From Strigamia acuminata (lineage: Eukaryota > Arthropoda > Chilopoda > Geophilomorpha > Linotaeniidae): 64,000 bases of DNA. The notes under the pieces were generated by a model. That model was not told where the DNA came from, did no database searches, and saw nothing but the letters and a program-made list of their open reading frames with translations. The first letter of the stretch is position 1; each line of letters starts with the position of its first letter. Shown piece after piece: positions 54,248 to 64,000 of the stretch. A program made the position numbers and the translations under genes. The stretch is taken from NCBI GenBank assembly GCA_949358305.1, contig OX442316.1, positions 11,222,001 to 11,286,000 on the forward strand. The letters run 5' to 3'.

Positions 54248-57200
54248 CTAATTTTCTTCATGAATTTCTAATGCACATAGTCTTTGTACGGGTCTTCGCA
54301 TCACTTTTCCACTCGGCAGCATCATCTCGCAAGAGCGAACTTTCCCATCTCTGCCGTTAAATGTTTTTGTAATTTTGGCTGTCTTCCAAGCCATACGCGG
54401 CTGTCCTTGCTCCTGCACGAGGACTAATTCGTTGACTTCGATTTCTCGTGAAGCCTTCACTCGTCGAAACTCACGCAATTCGACGAGATATTCGTGGGAC
54501 CACCGTCGCCACAGCAAATTCGTCATTCTCTGGCGCAGCTTCCAGCGCTTGACGAGCTCCGCTCTTTTATTCAAATCTGCACGATGCTCTGGATCATAAA
54601 CATCTGGCAAACTTGAAAGGCGAGCTCCGATCAGGAAATGAGATGGCGACAACGGCTCAGGTTCTGTTGGATTGTCCGTCACATACGTAATTGGGCGCGA
54701 GTTAATAATTGCTTCGACCTCTGTCAATACGGTTGTCAGCTCCTCAAAACATAGCGACGCTCTTCCTAGGACCTTCTTCAGACTTAATTTTACAGTCTTG
54801 ACCAAGCGCTCCCAAAAACCCCCCCACCATGGGGCGAGTTCGACTATGAACTTCCATTGAATTTTGTTATGAGACAAGAATCCCTGGAATTTTTCGCTGG
54901 CAAATCCATTTATGAACAGCGCCAAGTCTTTTTCGGCGCGCTTAAAGGTCTTCGCGTTGTCCGAATATACGACGCTCGGTATTCCTCGTCGTGATATCAA
55001 ACGCTTGAACGCCAAAATAAACTTCTCCGTCGACAAATCCGACACCAACTCCAGGTGTACGGCTCGTACCACCGCGCAGGTAAATAAGGCGATGTAACAT
55101 TTATCGCCACTCCGCATGTAGAGTGGGCCCGCGAAATCAACGCCTATTACTTGAAATGGGGCAGCACGATTAATGCGGTCAGACGGGAGGAGTCCGATGG
55201 CTTGTGTCATCAGCTTCGAGTTTACGCGACGGCACGTTATACATTTGGACACGTAATTTTTGATCGTTTTCCTGGCTCTTCGAGTCCAAAATTTTGAACG
55301 AAATTCCGATAACGTATCTCCTAATCCTCCATGTAAAGCACGTCTATGGCAGTCCCTTATTATTAGTGTGGTCATCGGCGAGTCTGCATCTAATACGATT
55401 GGATAAATAAAATTCTTCGTTCCGATGTGGTCGCGAATTCGAGAATTTATTCGCAATATCTTGTTTTCGTCGACGATCAATTCCACTTGCGATAAAGGTG
55501 ACTCTCTATTTAATTTTACAGCATTCTGTACGCTTTCCATTTCTTCTGCGAATCTTGAACGCTGAGTGTGGCGAAACCAATACGTTTCTGCTGCCTCGAT
55601 TTCCTCAGTTTTCAGCGGTCCGCCAATTGACTGATCCTTTTTCGAGTTTCGAACGAAGCGCAGCATCCACGCTGTGATCCTGACTACCTTCGTCCAACTG
55701 CTGTAGGTTTCTAAGGCGAACAACGGCTCCAGCCTCTCCGACGCTCTTGTCACGTTTATGCGTGTGGAATTCTCTTCTACCTCTTCAAGCTGAGTTTCCA
55801 TTTCTGTGTCTATTCCTTGTGGCCAATGTTCTTTACTTTTGTGTAACCATTTGGGGCCATTCCACCACTCGCCATCTTCAACCAGCTTCACTGCCTCCAT
55901 CCCTCTCGTCAATTTATCCGCAGGATTTACCCTGCCGGGGCAGTGTCGCCACGATTCGACGTCGGTGTTCGTACGAATTTCTCGTACCCGATTCGCGACG
56001 AAAGGATTAGTTTTCCCTTGTTGTTCGCGGATCCAAAAATACGTAATTGAAGAGTCAGTCCAATAATGCATCTTCTGAACTTCCAAAACTTGCAATTTCT
56101 CCGCGATGCGAGATGACAAAAGGGCGCTCATGAGCTCCAGTTTCGGCAATGTGAGCGGCTTTAATGGTGCAACGCGAGACTTGGACATGCACAATGATAC
56201 GTCTACAGTTCCTTTGGTTTCAGTGCGCACGTAGACTACGACGCCGTACGCTTTTGGACTCGCGTCGCAAAAAAAATGAAGCTCTTGCTGTGAGTCGTCG
56301 CTTAAGTTGGAGCTGTACGGTCGCTTGACTGAAATTCGGCGCAATGTTGTAACTTGTTTGATCCACTCACACCATCGCTTGGCAATGTCGGGGGGCAATG
56401 GGACATCCCAATCGATTTTTCTCATCCACAACTCCTGAAACATGAGTTTTCCGACGATCGTGAACGGTGCAGCGAAGCCCAATGGGTCATAAATTTTAGC
56501 TACTGCTTGTACAATTGCTCTCTTTGTTCCTTGTCCGTCCTCTGGTTTCTTCTCGGCCCATTCGCCTATTTCGAGTTGGAGTCTGTCGGTTTCATAATTC
56601 CAAATTAAGCCTAATACGGTGGTCTGCTCATTTTCGGCGGCGATTATTTCTTCGTCCTCGGGAATTTCTTTAGCAAATATTTCACGCAACCGTCGAGAAT
56701 TCGAATGCCATTTTCGTAATGGCAAATGCGCATCCATCATCAATTTCCGCGCTTCGAAAAAAACGGTCAGAACTTGATCGTCAGTTCGCATCGAATCGAT
56801 AAGATCATCTACGTAAAATTTCTCTCGGATCTGCTTTACAGTCTCTGGATATAATTTTTCCATTTCATCCAAATGCATTTGGATTGTGTCATTCAATGAA
56901 TAGGGACTGGAGCTGACCCCAAATGTGACTCGTTTCTGACGCATTATTCTCGGCACGACGAATTCCAAACCGTCCCAATTCTCCGGGACCCACAAAAAAC
57001 TAACAAAGTTCCGGTCGCAAAGTCTCAATAAAAGTTGCAAGAACGCCTTTTCAATGTCTGAGAGGTATGCCACTAGCTCGCGCCGAAACAACACCAAAAG
57101 TTTCAAGATTTCCGGTAACAAATTGGGACCGCTGTCTAAACAATCGTTCAGTGAAAGTTCGTTTTTCCCCTTTGATGACGCGTCGAACACGATACGAATT

Positions 57201-59485
57201 TTTGTTGTTGCACGGTCCTCTCGTACAACTGCACGATGCGGCATAAAGTAAGAATGTTCTGGATCTTGTATTTCTACTTCCTCGATGATGTCGTTTTTCA
57301 GCTGATCCTCGAAGATTTTCTTGTATGCCTGATAAAAGCCGGGGTTCTTTTTGAACTTGCGTACCAGATGCCAAAACCTCCGCTTGGCTACTTCATAATT
57401 GTTGTTGAGTTGACTTGTATCGACCAACCAGGGCAGTGGCACCACATATCGGCCGTCCTCGCGCGTCACTTGCTCCCGAAATCGTTTTGTGCACGAGTTG
57501 CGATCGGTCGGCGATTCATCGACGGTCTCGTGACGGATTCCGATCGCCTCGAGTTCCCAGAATTTTCTTAAGCCTTCTTCTAAACGATCGTCGAGCCGCA
57601 CGTTGAATACACGAGTAACCATTGTCGACAGGGACGTCACATTGGGCGAAGTTCCCATCACTGTCCAGCCAAACATTGTTTCAACTGCTACCAGATTTTC
57701 CTCCAATTTTTCGATTCGTCCGGTCAAAATCCTGGCGATATTGTCGGCTCCTATCAAACAAAAAATATCGAAATTATTATGCTGTTCAAAATTTATTACA
57801 ATATTGTTGCGTTCTAGGGCGGCTCGCAAGCCAGCCTGCAACTCGGTTTTTATTGGTCGGGTTATCCAAGGCGTCTCAAATGCTGAGACCGTGAGCGCTT
57901 TATTTTTGTCGTCCACGTGACACAATTTCAAATCGAATCTCCCTCGCTTCACATTTTGTGACGTTTGACTGCCAAAAGTAAGCACGGACAAATTTTCAGT
58001 TCCTGTCGATGGCAACTTCATGTCTTTAGCAAGACTGGACAACACGAATGTCGTCTGACTGCCGGGGTCGAGAAGGCACTGCACGATCGCCTCCGTGGAT
58101 TGATGCATGACACGCACGAAAATTGTCGCCAACGTTGCAGCAGGTGGCGGGACGAATTTCGACAAATCGACGCACGTAGCCACGTGAGTAATTACATTTT
58201 CAGTGACAGTCTTTGGTGTTCCATCACAAATCAAAGGGTTGTGACTCCGTTGGCACAATTTGCACGTAATACGATAGGAGCACGTTTTTGACGTGTGCCC
58301 CTTTTTTAAACACTTAAAACACCGTCCATTTTTGACTATATAATTTTTTCTTTCAGCAGCGGTAGAAGTGCAGCTGTCACGGTCGTGAGTTTTGCTGCAG
58401 AACATGCAATTGGATATTGTTGTGCTCAAGACGCGAGCAGACGGCACTCGATCGTGGCTCTTGCGCATTGTTTTCTCTTCCGATTTTTCTGATTTTCCCG
58501 ATTTTTCCGATTTTTCCGATTTTTCAACTTCTTTTTTACGATGTAATTCTTGGAAATTGTCTATTTTGCTGTGGTGGATGAGCTCAGCACGAATCATATC
58601 GAGCAACTCCTTTGCTTTGTATTTTCCGTCCGGATATTGGCGTGAGAAGTCAAGTGAGATCTGCTTGGGCACCAAACCCAGAATTAATGGGCAAACCGTC
58701 GCATCAATTGCGTCCGCATTCATTTTCGCTGCACGCAAGCCGCGCACGTTTGATTCGCAGCGGTCGTACAGCTTCTGGAGTGACTCTGTGTCCATAATAT
58801 CGCGTACGGGTGTCATCCTCATCAAGGAATTTAAATGGGCACTCATGATTACGTCACTGCGCCCAAAACGTTCCAACAACAGTTCTTTGGCTACGGGATA
58901 GTTCTCATCGGTTGGTGGCAAGCCTTTTAACACCAGTGCTGCCTCGCCTTCCAAAAACGACTTGAGATAAACCAGCTTGCTCTTATTTGTTATGTTGGTT
59001 TTCGTGTCAATACTGATATCAAAGTTTCCCCAAAAATCATCCCACTCGAGGGGATTGCCCTTAAATTTAATTGCTTCATATTTTGGGAGTCGCATCGTCG
59101 TCTCGTGCGGAACGTGGCCGTTACCGTTATAATTATTAGTTACTGTTGCTGCCGGAGGGGGGACGAGCGACGCATTGAGTTCTTTCAGCGCCTCATCAAT
59201 TTCAACCTCGCAATCAATCACTTTCTCGTAATAATTCGACTCACATTGCGTAATTTCCTGGTCGATTTCGTCGTCGTCGATCAGTGCCGCCAATATTTTC
59301 ACATCCAACTCCTTCAAGGTGATAAATTTCGCCTTCAAATTAGCCCTTATTTTTTTTAGTTCGAGCGCATTGCGCGGGATATTCGCGAGGAGAGTCTTCG
59401 CCTTGGTGATGGTGGCGGTCACAGTTCGTCTGGCCACGGTACGTTGACTTTTGGTCACGGCGAGGTCGTCGGCCATCTTTGTCAA
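54248..59485 (-). CDS. gag-pol: BEL/Pao gag-pol polyprotein, 1745 aa, intact
   Basis: A single uninterrupted frame encodes the whole polyprotein, which makes virus-like particles and copies and inserts the element. Approximate residues: charged helical N-terminus 1-105; DUF1759-type gag 135-305; Lys-Ser-Glu repeats 316-338; three zinc knuckles (C360-C372 and C408-C420 with CX2CX3HX4C, C389-C402 with CX2CX4HX4C); aspartic protease with DPGSQ at 473-477; reverse transcriptase with SDIEKAF (D810), FGVSSSP at 855-861 and YVDD at 891-894; Pao RNase H with D1074, E1117 and D1144; integrase zinc-binding H1380, H1385, C1415, C1418; integrase core D1450, D1509, E1559; C-terminal DUF5641 region from about 1610. 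The first ATG after the primer-binding site is used; a second Met is residue 4. No stop, frameshift or missing catalytic residue was found, and no env follows. Confidence 0.97.
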   Translation of the reverse strand: MTKMADDLAVTKSQRTVARRTVTATITKAKTLLANIPRNALELKKIRANLKAKFITLKELDVKILAALIDDDEIDQEITQCESNYYEKVIDCEVEIDEALKELNASLVPPPAATVTNNYNGNGHVPHETTMRLPKYEAIKFKGNPLEWDDFWGNFDISIDTKTNITNKSKLVYLKSFLEGEAALVLKGLPPTDENYPVAKELLLERFGRSDVIMSAHLNSLMRMTPVRDIMDTESLQKLYDRCESNVRGLRAAKMNADAIDATVCPLILGLVPKQISLDFSRQYPDGKYKAKELLDMIRAELIHHSKIDNFQELHRKKEVEKSEKSEKSGKSEKSEEKTMRKSHDRVPSARVLSTTISNCMFCSKTHDRDSCTSTAAERKNYIVKNGRCFKCLKKGHTSKTCSYRITCKLCQRSHNPLICDGTPKTVTENVITHVATCVDLSKFVPPPAATLATIFVRVMHQSTEAIVQCLLDPGSQTTFVLSSLAKDMKLPSTGTENLSVLTFGSQTSQNVKRGRFDLKLCHVDDKNKALTVSAFETPWITRPIKTELQAGLRAALERNNIVINFEQHNNFDIFCLIGADNIARILTGRIEKLEENLVAVETMFGWTVMGTSPNVTSLSTMVTRVFNVRLDDRLEEGLRKFWELEAIGIRHETVDESPTDRNSCTKRFREQVTREDGRYVVPLPWLVDTSQLNNNYEVAKRRFWHLVRKFKKNPGFYQAYKKIFEDQLKNDIIEEVEIQDPEHSYFMPHRAVVREDRATTKIRIVFDASSKGKNELSLNDCLDSGPNLLPEILKLLVLFRRELVAYLSDIEKAFLQLLLRLCDRNFVSFLWVPENWDGLEFVVPRIMRQKRVTFGVSSSPYSLNDTIQMHLDEMEKLYPETVKQIREKFYVDDLIDSMRTDDQVLTVFFEARKLMMDAHLPLRKWHSNSRRLREIFAKEIPEDEEIIAAENEQTTVLGLIWNYETDRLQLEIGEWAEKKPEDGQGTKRAIVQAVAKIYDPLGFAAPFTIVGKLMFQELWMRKIDWDVPLPPDIAKRWCEWIKQVTTLRRISVKRPYSSNLSDDSQQELHFFCDASPKAYGVVVYVRTETKGTVDVSLCMSKSRVAPLKPLTLPKLELMSALLSSRIAEKLQVLEVQKMHYWTDSSITYFWIREQQGKTNPFVANRVREIRTNTDVESWRHCPGRVNPADKLTRGMEAVKLVEDGEWWNGPKWLHKSKEHWPQGIDTEMETQLEEVEENSTRINVTRASERLEPLFALETYSSWTKVVRITAWMLRFVRNSKKDQSIGGPLKTEEIEAAETYWFRHTQRSRFAEEMESVQNAVKLNRESPLSQVELIVDENKILRINSRIRDHIGTKNFIYPIVLDADSPMTTLIIRDCHRRALHGGLGDTLSEFRSKFWTRRARKTIKNYVSKCITCRRVNSKLMTQAIGLLPSDRINRAAPFQVIGVDFAGPLYMRSGDKCYIALFTCAVVRAVHLELVSDLSTEKFILAFKRLISRRGIPSVVYSDNAKTFKRAEKDLALFINGFASEKFQGFLSHNKIQWKFIVELAPWWGGFWERLVKTVKLSLKKVLGRASLCFEELTTVLTEVEAIINSRPITYVTDNPTEPEPLSPSHFLIGARLSSLPDVYDPEHRADLNKRAELVKRWKLRQRMTNLLWRRWSHEYLVELREFRRVKASREIEVNELVLVQEQGQPRMAWKTAKITKTFNGRDGKVRSCEMMLPSGKVMRRPVQRLCALEIHEEN
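58478..58531 (-). repeat. 9-bp minisatellite inside gag coding the EKS repeats
   Basis: On the plus strand the unit GATTTTTCC recurs with small variants, encoding repeated Glu-Lys-Ser triplets (residues about 319-336) just upstream of the zinc knuckles. The unit is a multiple of three, so copy-number changes would keep the frame. It makes a flexible charged linker. Confidence 0.8.
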
Positions 59486-59543
59486 ATTTCGAACTTTTAC
59501 TTGCTGTTAGGATTTTCAGATCTTCAGGGTCCAGGTCGAGTTT

Positions 59544-59561
59544 TCCCGGGTTTCGGCACCA
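59544..59561 (-). other. Primer-binding site, complementary to tRNA-Phe 3' end
   Basis: Coding-strand TGGTGCCGAAACCCGGGA starts one base after the 5' LTR. Its complement, TCCCGGGTTTCGGCACCA, is the 3' end of animal tRNA-Phe (acceptor stem, discriminator A and CCA), 18 of 18 bases. This is where minus-strand DNA synthesis is primed. Confidence 0.85.
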
Positions 59562-59562
59562 A

Positions 59563-59964
59563 TTTCGCGATTGCAAAACAAATCCTACTACGATTGTAGC
59601 ACACACAAATAAACAGTCCAATTGTTTAAACTTAACAAACTAATTTAATCGTTGAAAATTGAGCAGTGCAAAAACGTGTAGTGACACACGTTGATACATG
59701 AACAAAGATGAGAGTAAGGTCATAAAACAAACGGGGACACATCTGGTCAGCAAGGACTGACCAACAACAATTTAGATACTTGAGGGCACTCTTGGTGACC
59801 TCGAAACAAACATGTTATGAACTTCAAAACATAGCAATTAATTCCATCTAACTAAATACTTATAAAATCAAACAACACTTTTTTTTCTAAATCTAAACAT
59901 AATCAAAACAAACACTTTTGACCAAATCATTAAAATAAAATATTAAATCAATTAGGATTTTACA
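59563..59964 (-). repeat. 5' LTR of the BEL/Pao element
   Basis: 402 bases, matching the 3' LTR throughout. As the upstream LTR it should carry the promoter. A TATAAGTA string lies at about 100 bases from its start, but no transcription start can be fixed from sequence. The palindrome copy is at 59745-59762. Confidence 0.95.
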
Positions 59965-59969
59965 GTCCT
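59965..59969. repeat. Target-site duplication, right copy (GTCCT)
   Basis: Matches 53817-53821. Joining the flanks gives the empty site ...TTCATC-GTCCT-CCCCCTGG... on the plus strand. Confidence 0.85.
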
Positions 59970-62900
59970 CCCCCTGGTTTTATCGATTAACGGTTAAAAA
60001 AGAGAAAAACAATGTCAAAAGAGCGAATTTATACCACGCATTGTGTATATCCTCTTTTTAAATTTTTGTTTTATTTCTTTTTTTAACTGTTAAGTGAAAG
60101 AAATATTTTTTTTCCTCTTTTTTTCTTAGGTATTGTGTTTACTGATGAAACGAAAAGAGTAGTTGGAAGCAACCACAATTTACTCTTGGATCGAAGCGCT
60201 GAACAAGCAATTCAATCAAGAGGCAAATGAATTTTAAACCGCACATTTTCTCCTCTGCCCAGCCGCAAATGCAAACAGACTAAATTCAAACTCACAATCT
60301 GGTTGCAACTGATAAGGTGAAACGTCACTGTATCAGGTCACACTAAAAGACATCTCATATCCGATTAACGGGGACTTTAACTTAACTAACCGGATTGAAC
60401 AAATTTCATACAATTGAATCATCCCATTAACAAACTTATTTACATTTCATATCAAAGAAAGAGCCGGGTAAAAGATGACTTTCATTTAATGTTTCCATCG
60501 TTTTTCTTTTTCCCTTCATTTTTTCCCTTCGAATTGCTTTTTAAAAATAATTAAACTCACTCCCATTTAATTAATATTTCTTTGCGTAATAATCTCATTT
60601 CAAATTTTTAATTTAAACTTAATTCCCCCTGCCTTCGTCTCCCTCCCTCCCTCCTCCCCCCACCTTCTCTCAATAATATAAATGAGTTCAATTCCAGGCA
60701 AGGCCTATTAATACTTTGAGCAACATCTATAATGTTCATCATTCCCTAGCTAATGATTGCTGTCAGTTGTTCAAAAAAAGTGAAAACTGAAAAGAATTAC
60801 CATCATAGACCCACAACATACCTCTGCAAACTAATGGACGCATCATGAAACGCACTATACATTTTTGATGATTTATTCACGCCAGTTTTTCCCTACCAAA
60901 ACAAGCTTTTAGCAAAAAACAACATCATCAAATATCTCACCAATACCGAAATAGAAAAACGTACGTAATGTATTTTGAAATGCATTGGGTTTTACGAGAA
61001 TGCTTTTTGTAATATATTTTAGTATGCTTTTAGTTTGCAAATACAAATACAAATTTGTCGTTAGTTCTCTACACCGTTGGCACTTAATCAGCTTCATTCA
61101 TTCGTTCTGAACTCAACTGAGGTGATAAAAACCAGATAATGAAACGTTTCGTAATGAAACTGTACGCAAAGCTGTAGAAAAAACAAAAGTACACAAAGCT
61201 TACCTTCAGAAAAATATGGAAAAATATAACCACATAAATCTTATTATTGGAAAATTTCTACTCAAGCTGCTGCAAAAACTTGGTTTGTGATAAGAAAAAG
61301 TTTATTGAAAAAGTGTCACAACACATTGCATGCTTTCTCTCCCATTTTTCCTTCACTCCCCTCCACCTTCTTTTTACAATATCTTTTATAGACTTAGCTT
61401 AGAACAACTTATATACCTGAGCCTTTAAGATTAATTGTTTGCCATCCAAATATCTGCCAGCGAAATAAAACTGTCATCTTCCTCCATAATAGATGACTCG
61501 AGTTACTGCGCCTTGTGCTACAATGATAAGAGTCCCGTTGCTCAATATGAAGGCAGAAGAGAAGAGACCGCCCCATACCATACCTGATAGTCTTCATATA
61601 TAACAATAAGTTTACACTCAAAGAAAAATGAAGGCCGACTTATGGACTTGGTCATTGTAAAAGCTCTTATTCCCTTTGCACGGTCACCCTCAAGGGATGA
61701 GATTTTTTCTGCTTCTGTCCCCTACCCCTCCCTGCCCCTCCCATCTCGTCCCATTTGAAATATGTCTTGAAGCAATGAAATTTCTCTCGCTATACGTGTC
61801 TGACTTTTGTGTTCTTTGCTCCTATCACTACACCTATATATAACAATGCAAAGGATAAGTACCCATTTTATATCCGACATAAAATGTTTAGAGCGAGAAC
61901 GACATCAGTTTCAATCTGGATGCACAACACTTTTTTTCTCATTCTTATTTGAGTCAACGTATCACTGGCCCACTAAAAATTAGAATCAGTCTGATTCTCA
62001 TTGCAAACATAAACATACGCGAAAATGACTACTATTTGCTTCTGCATATCAAATCAGATGTAATAACATTATAGTGACGCGACGATGGCAGCACAAAAAA
62101 TCTAACTACAGGAAAAACAACATCTTGTTTCTATCTTAAAGAGTATAATTACCACATCCTGTTGTTTATCCTGTAAAAAACCAAGTTCTAAAAAAAATTA
62201 TACGCAAGTCTAAAAAAAACTGTTTACTTACCTGGATTGTTTGCACAATTAACTAATTTAGAATATAAAAGCAATCAAGTGAAGTGTTACCAGCTTAAAC
62301 CAGTGGCAAAATTACACTTGGGTATTTACTCTAGATGGGTATACAAACGATGCAATGTTAGTACAGCGACAGCTACATTATAATCGATAATAATCACACT
62401 TTCCTTTCCAATAATTTCAACTTTTTACACATAAGCAATACGAAATAAAAATTTTAATTTTTTGTAATCCATAGGTATAAAAGTATATACTATTGAATAA
62501 ATAATAGATAAATGTATGATCGTAGCTTATTCTCGTTGACTTGCCTCACTAAAGTCTGTAAACAATAATTGGTGAGAGACTCAATTAGCCAAGTGGTTTA
62601 TATTTAGAAAAAAAAATAATCTCCCATTACTATTACACCTGTGCCAACATGAATTTTCATGATTTTGTCAATCTCCCTGATGGTGAAGAGCAGGCACCAC
62701 TTAACAAAATGGATTTGGAACCAGTCTCATTTTCCCCAATCCTTTAAGTAAGATCATACTACATAAGTTTTTTTTTATAATAGCTGCCTTGGACGAATGC
62801 TTCGTCCGTAAAAACTGCTAAACTTTGCTTTACTTCTACAAAAAAAAACGGCGAGAAAGAACGAAACACTAGCCATTTTGAACCAGATTTTTATTTCCCC

Positions 62901-64000
62901 CCTCTCAGCAAATGTTGCTATAACAAAAAACCAACACATTTAATGACTCGGTTGTATTTTCAAAAACCCGAATCAATAACTAATCAAAAACCTCGCTTTC
63001 GTTTGTTCTTATTACCTTAGTTATCGCCAGCTTTTTGTAAAATGTTTGCAAAATTACACCCTTTAACTTTCGTCTTATAATTTAAAGATTGTGAATTCAT
63101 CAGTTCATACCTCAAAGGTTTAAGCTATAAACTCGGCGTGTGAATGCACCGTAACTGTGAAAATGTTTCATAAATTAATATCAAAAATAGCCAATAAATA
63201 AAACCGTTGGTAATTTCGTAAATAAAACCTATCGTTACCATAAAACGGCAGGTGAATCTAGCCCCCTGATCTTTGGGCCGCCTTTATGAGCCATCCTATA
63301 CAAGCTCTCAGTTAAGAAATAAGATTTTTCTTGGCACTTAGCTTTTCAATTCGTGCAATTTATAAAATTGTGTCCTGATTTATGAGCCTTTTCTTACAGA
63401 TTATGTAAATGTGAAATAAAAGCTTAGACCTTATTGCACAAAGATTGGTGCACCAGACTGGCCTTTTAAGTCAGCTCAATATCGCCAGCATTCCCACAAT
63501 TCCAAGGGTTCATTACTTGGTGACCCTTGAGACCTTTGTTTTTCTCGTGGATCAATGCAAACGCAATGGCATTTCCAGTTGATCGATGAAAACGCTTAAG
63601 CTTATCATAAGCCAGATTGAGAAAAAACTAGGCCAAACTATAAGATTGCTCAGTACTAGCTAGCTTGTTCAGCAAACTAAGTGTTATTACAGCACAATTT
63701 CAATTTGAAAACACTAACCTTAATCCGGTCGTACAGTACATTGAACCTGAGTAGTTTTAAGGGTTGGTGTTGTGGCACTTATTATTACTTCACTTGATTA
63801 CTGGTCTTAAAGTTGCTTCCTATCGGCCTGTCGACTCATCTATTACCGAAAGAGAATAATAAATTAAGTCAATTGGTTAAGAGAAAAGGATAACAGCATG
63901 ACAGAGCCATCTTAAGGTATATCGTGTCCCTTGGCATTTAGTAGCTTGAAGTCCATGATCGCAATAATGTACTGCTAAATATCTCAGTCACGTCAACAAA
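59970..64000. other. Non-coding right flank, no gene seen
   Basis: AT-rich sequence with pyrimidine tracts at about 60635-60663 and 61717-61752. Only short random frames are present. The dispersed repeat copy 3 is listed separately. Confidence 0.5.
60967..61045. repeat. Dispersed ATGCAT-rich repeat, copy 3
   Basis: AATGTATTTTGAAATGCATT continues into GGGTTT, exactly as the two flanks of MITE 2 do when joined. Downstream it keeps AATGC, TTTTAGTATGCTTTTAGTTTGCAAAT in diverged form. This copy lacks MITE 2, so it shows the pre-insertion arrangement. Confidence 0.7.

Larger units (their letters stand above)
53822..59964 (-). mobile_element. Complete BEL/Pao LTR retrotransposon
   Basis: A 6143-bp element on the minus strand. 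In transcription order it has a 5' LTR (59563-59964), an 18-nt primer-binding site, a short leader, one gag-pol ORF of 1745 codons, a 24-base 3' spacer and a 3' LTR (53822-54223). The LTRs begin TGT, show no difference on reading them side by side, and are bracketed by a 5-bp GTCCT duplication. All catalytic motifs are present. The domain order protease, RT, RNase H, integrase with a Pao-type RT/RNase H and a terminal DUF5641 region is characteristic of BEL/Pao. There is no envelope ORF. The element looks recently inserted and potentially able to move. Confidence 0.97.

Noticed and set aside
54375-59359. Plus-strand open frames across the retrotransposon
   Set aside because: They are antisense shadows of the intact minus-strand gag-pol and show no domains.
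59970-59983. A second, truncated retrotransposon to the right, suggested by the PPT-like tract beside the 5' LTR
   Set aside because: The 5-bp duplication on both sides fits a single insertion, and the sequence beyond the tract has no coding similarity to the end of gag-pol.

Overview
The window looks like a piece of an AT-rich animal (metazoan) nuclear genome. It has long non-coding stretches with A/T runs and short microsatellites, a spliced-gene signature (signal-peptide exon followed by a GTAAGT donor), several TA-flanked and hAT-type MITEs, and one complete BEL/Pao LTR retrotransposon. BEL/Pao elements occur only in animals. The style of this one (DUF1759 gag, Pao-type RT/RNase H, integrase, DUF5641) would suit an arthropod, but I cannot name the species. 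Nothing prokaryotic is present: no operons, rRNA, tRNA or CRISPR were seen.

Layout. (1) Positions 1 to about 31.5 kb: non-coding sequence, most simply read as the first intron of a gene on the minus strand. It holds three MITEs with TACCGTAT-type ends (9854-10139, 27859-28090, 30357-30613), two copies of a dispersed ATGCAT-rich repeat, a palindromic repeat, and a few GC-enriched patches that could be regulatory. (2) Positions 31,500-32,160: a CpG-dense island with the first coding exon of a minus-strand gene. It encodes a signal peptide and ends in a phase-1 splice donor, with the likely 5' UTR and promoter just upstream. (3) Positions 32.2-53.8 kb: upstream or intergenic DNA with no recognisable gene. 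At 41.4-46.5 kb it carries a cluster of inverted-repeat elements: a 427-bp TA-flanked MITE, a 286-bp hAT-like MITE with an 8-bp target duplication, and an eroded reverse copy of the first. (4) Positions 53,817-59,969: a full-length BEL/Pao provirus on the minus strand. It has two 402-bp LTRs that I read as identical, a perfect 5-bp target duplication, an exact 18-nt tRNA-Phe primer-binding site and one uninterrupted 1745-residue gag-pol ORF. (5) Positions 59,970-64,000: AT-rich DNA with a third copy of the dispersed repeat and no gene.

The window therefore holds one cellular gene fragment (secreted or membrane protein, identity unknown) and one apparently young, structurally intact retrotransposon; the remaining recognisable elements are non-autonomous transposon debris. 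I did not find a convincing new biological system. The points most worth checking are the intact provirus with its odd polypurine-tract arrangement, the MITE insertion whose empty site is preserved 33 kb away, and the signal-peptide exon facing an intron of more than 31 kb.
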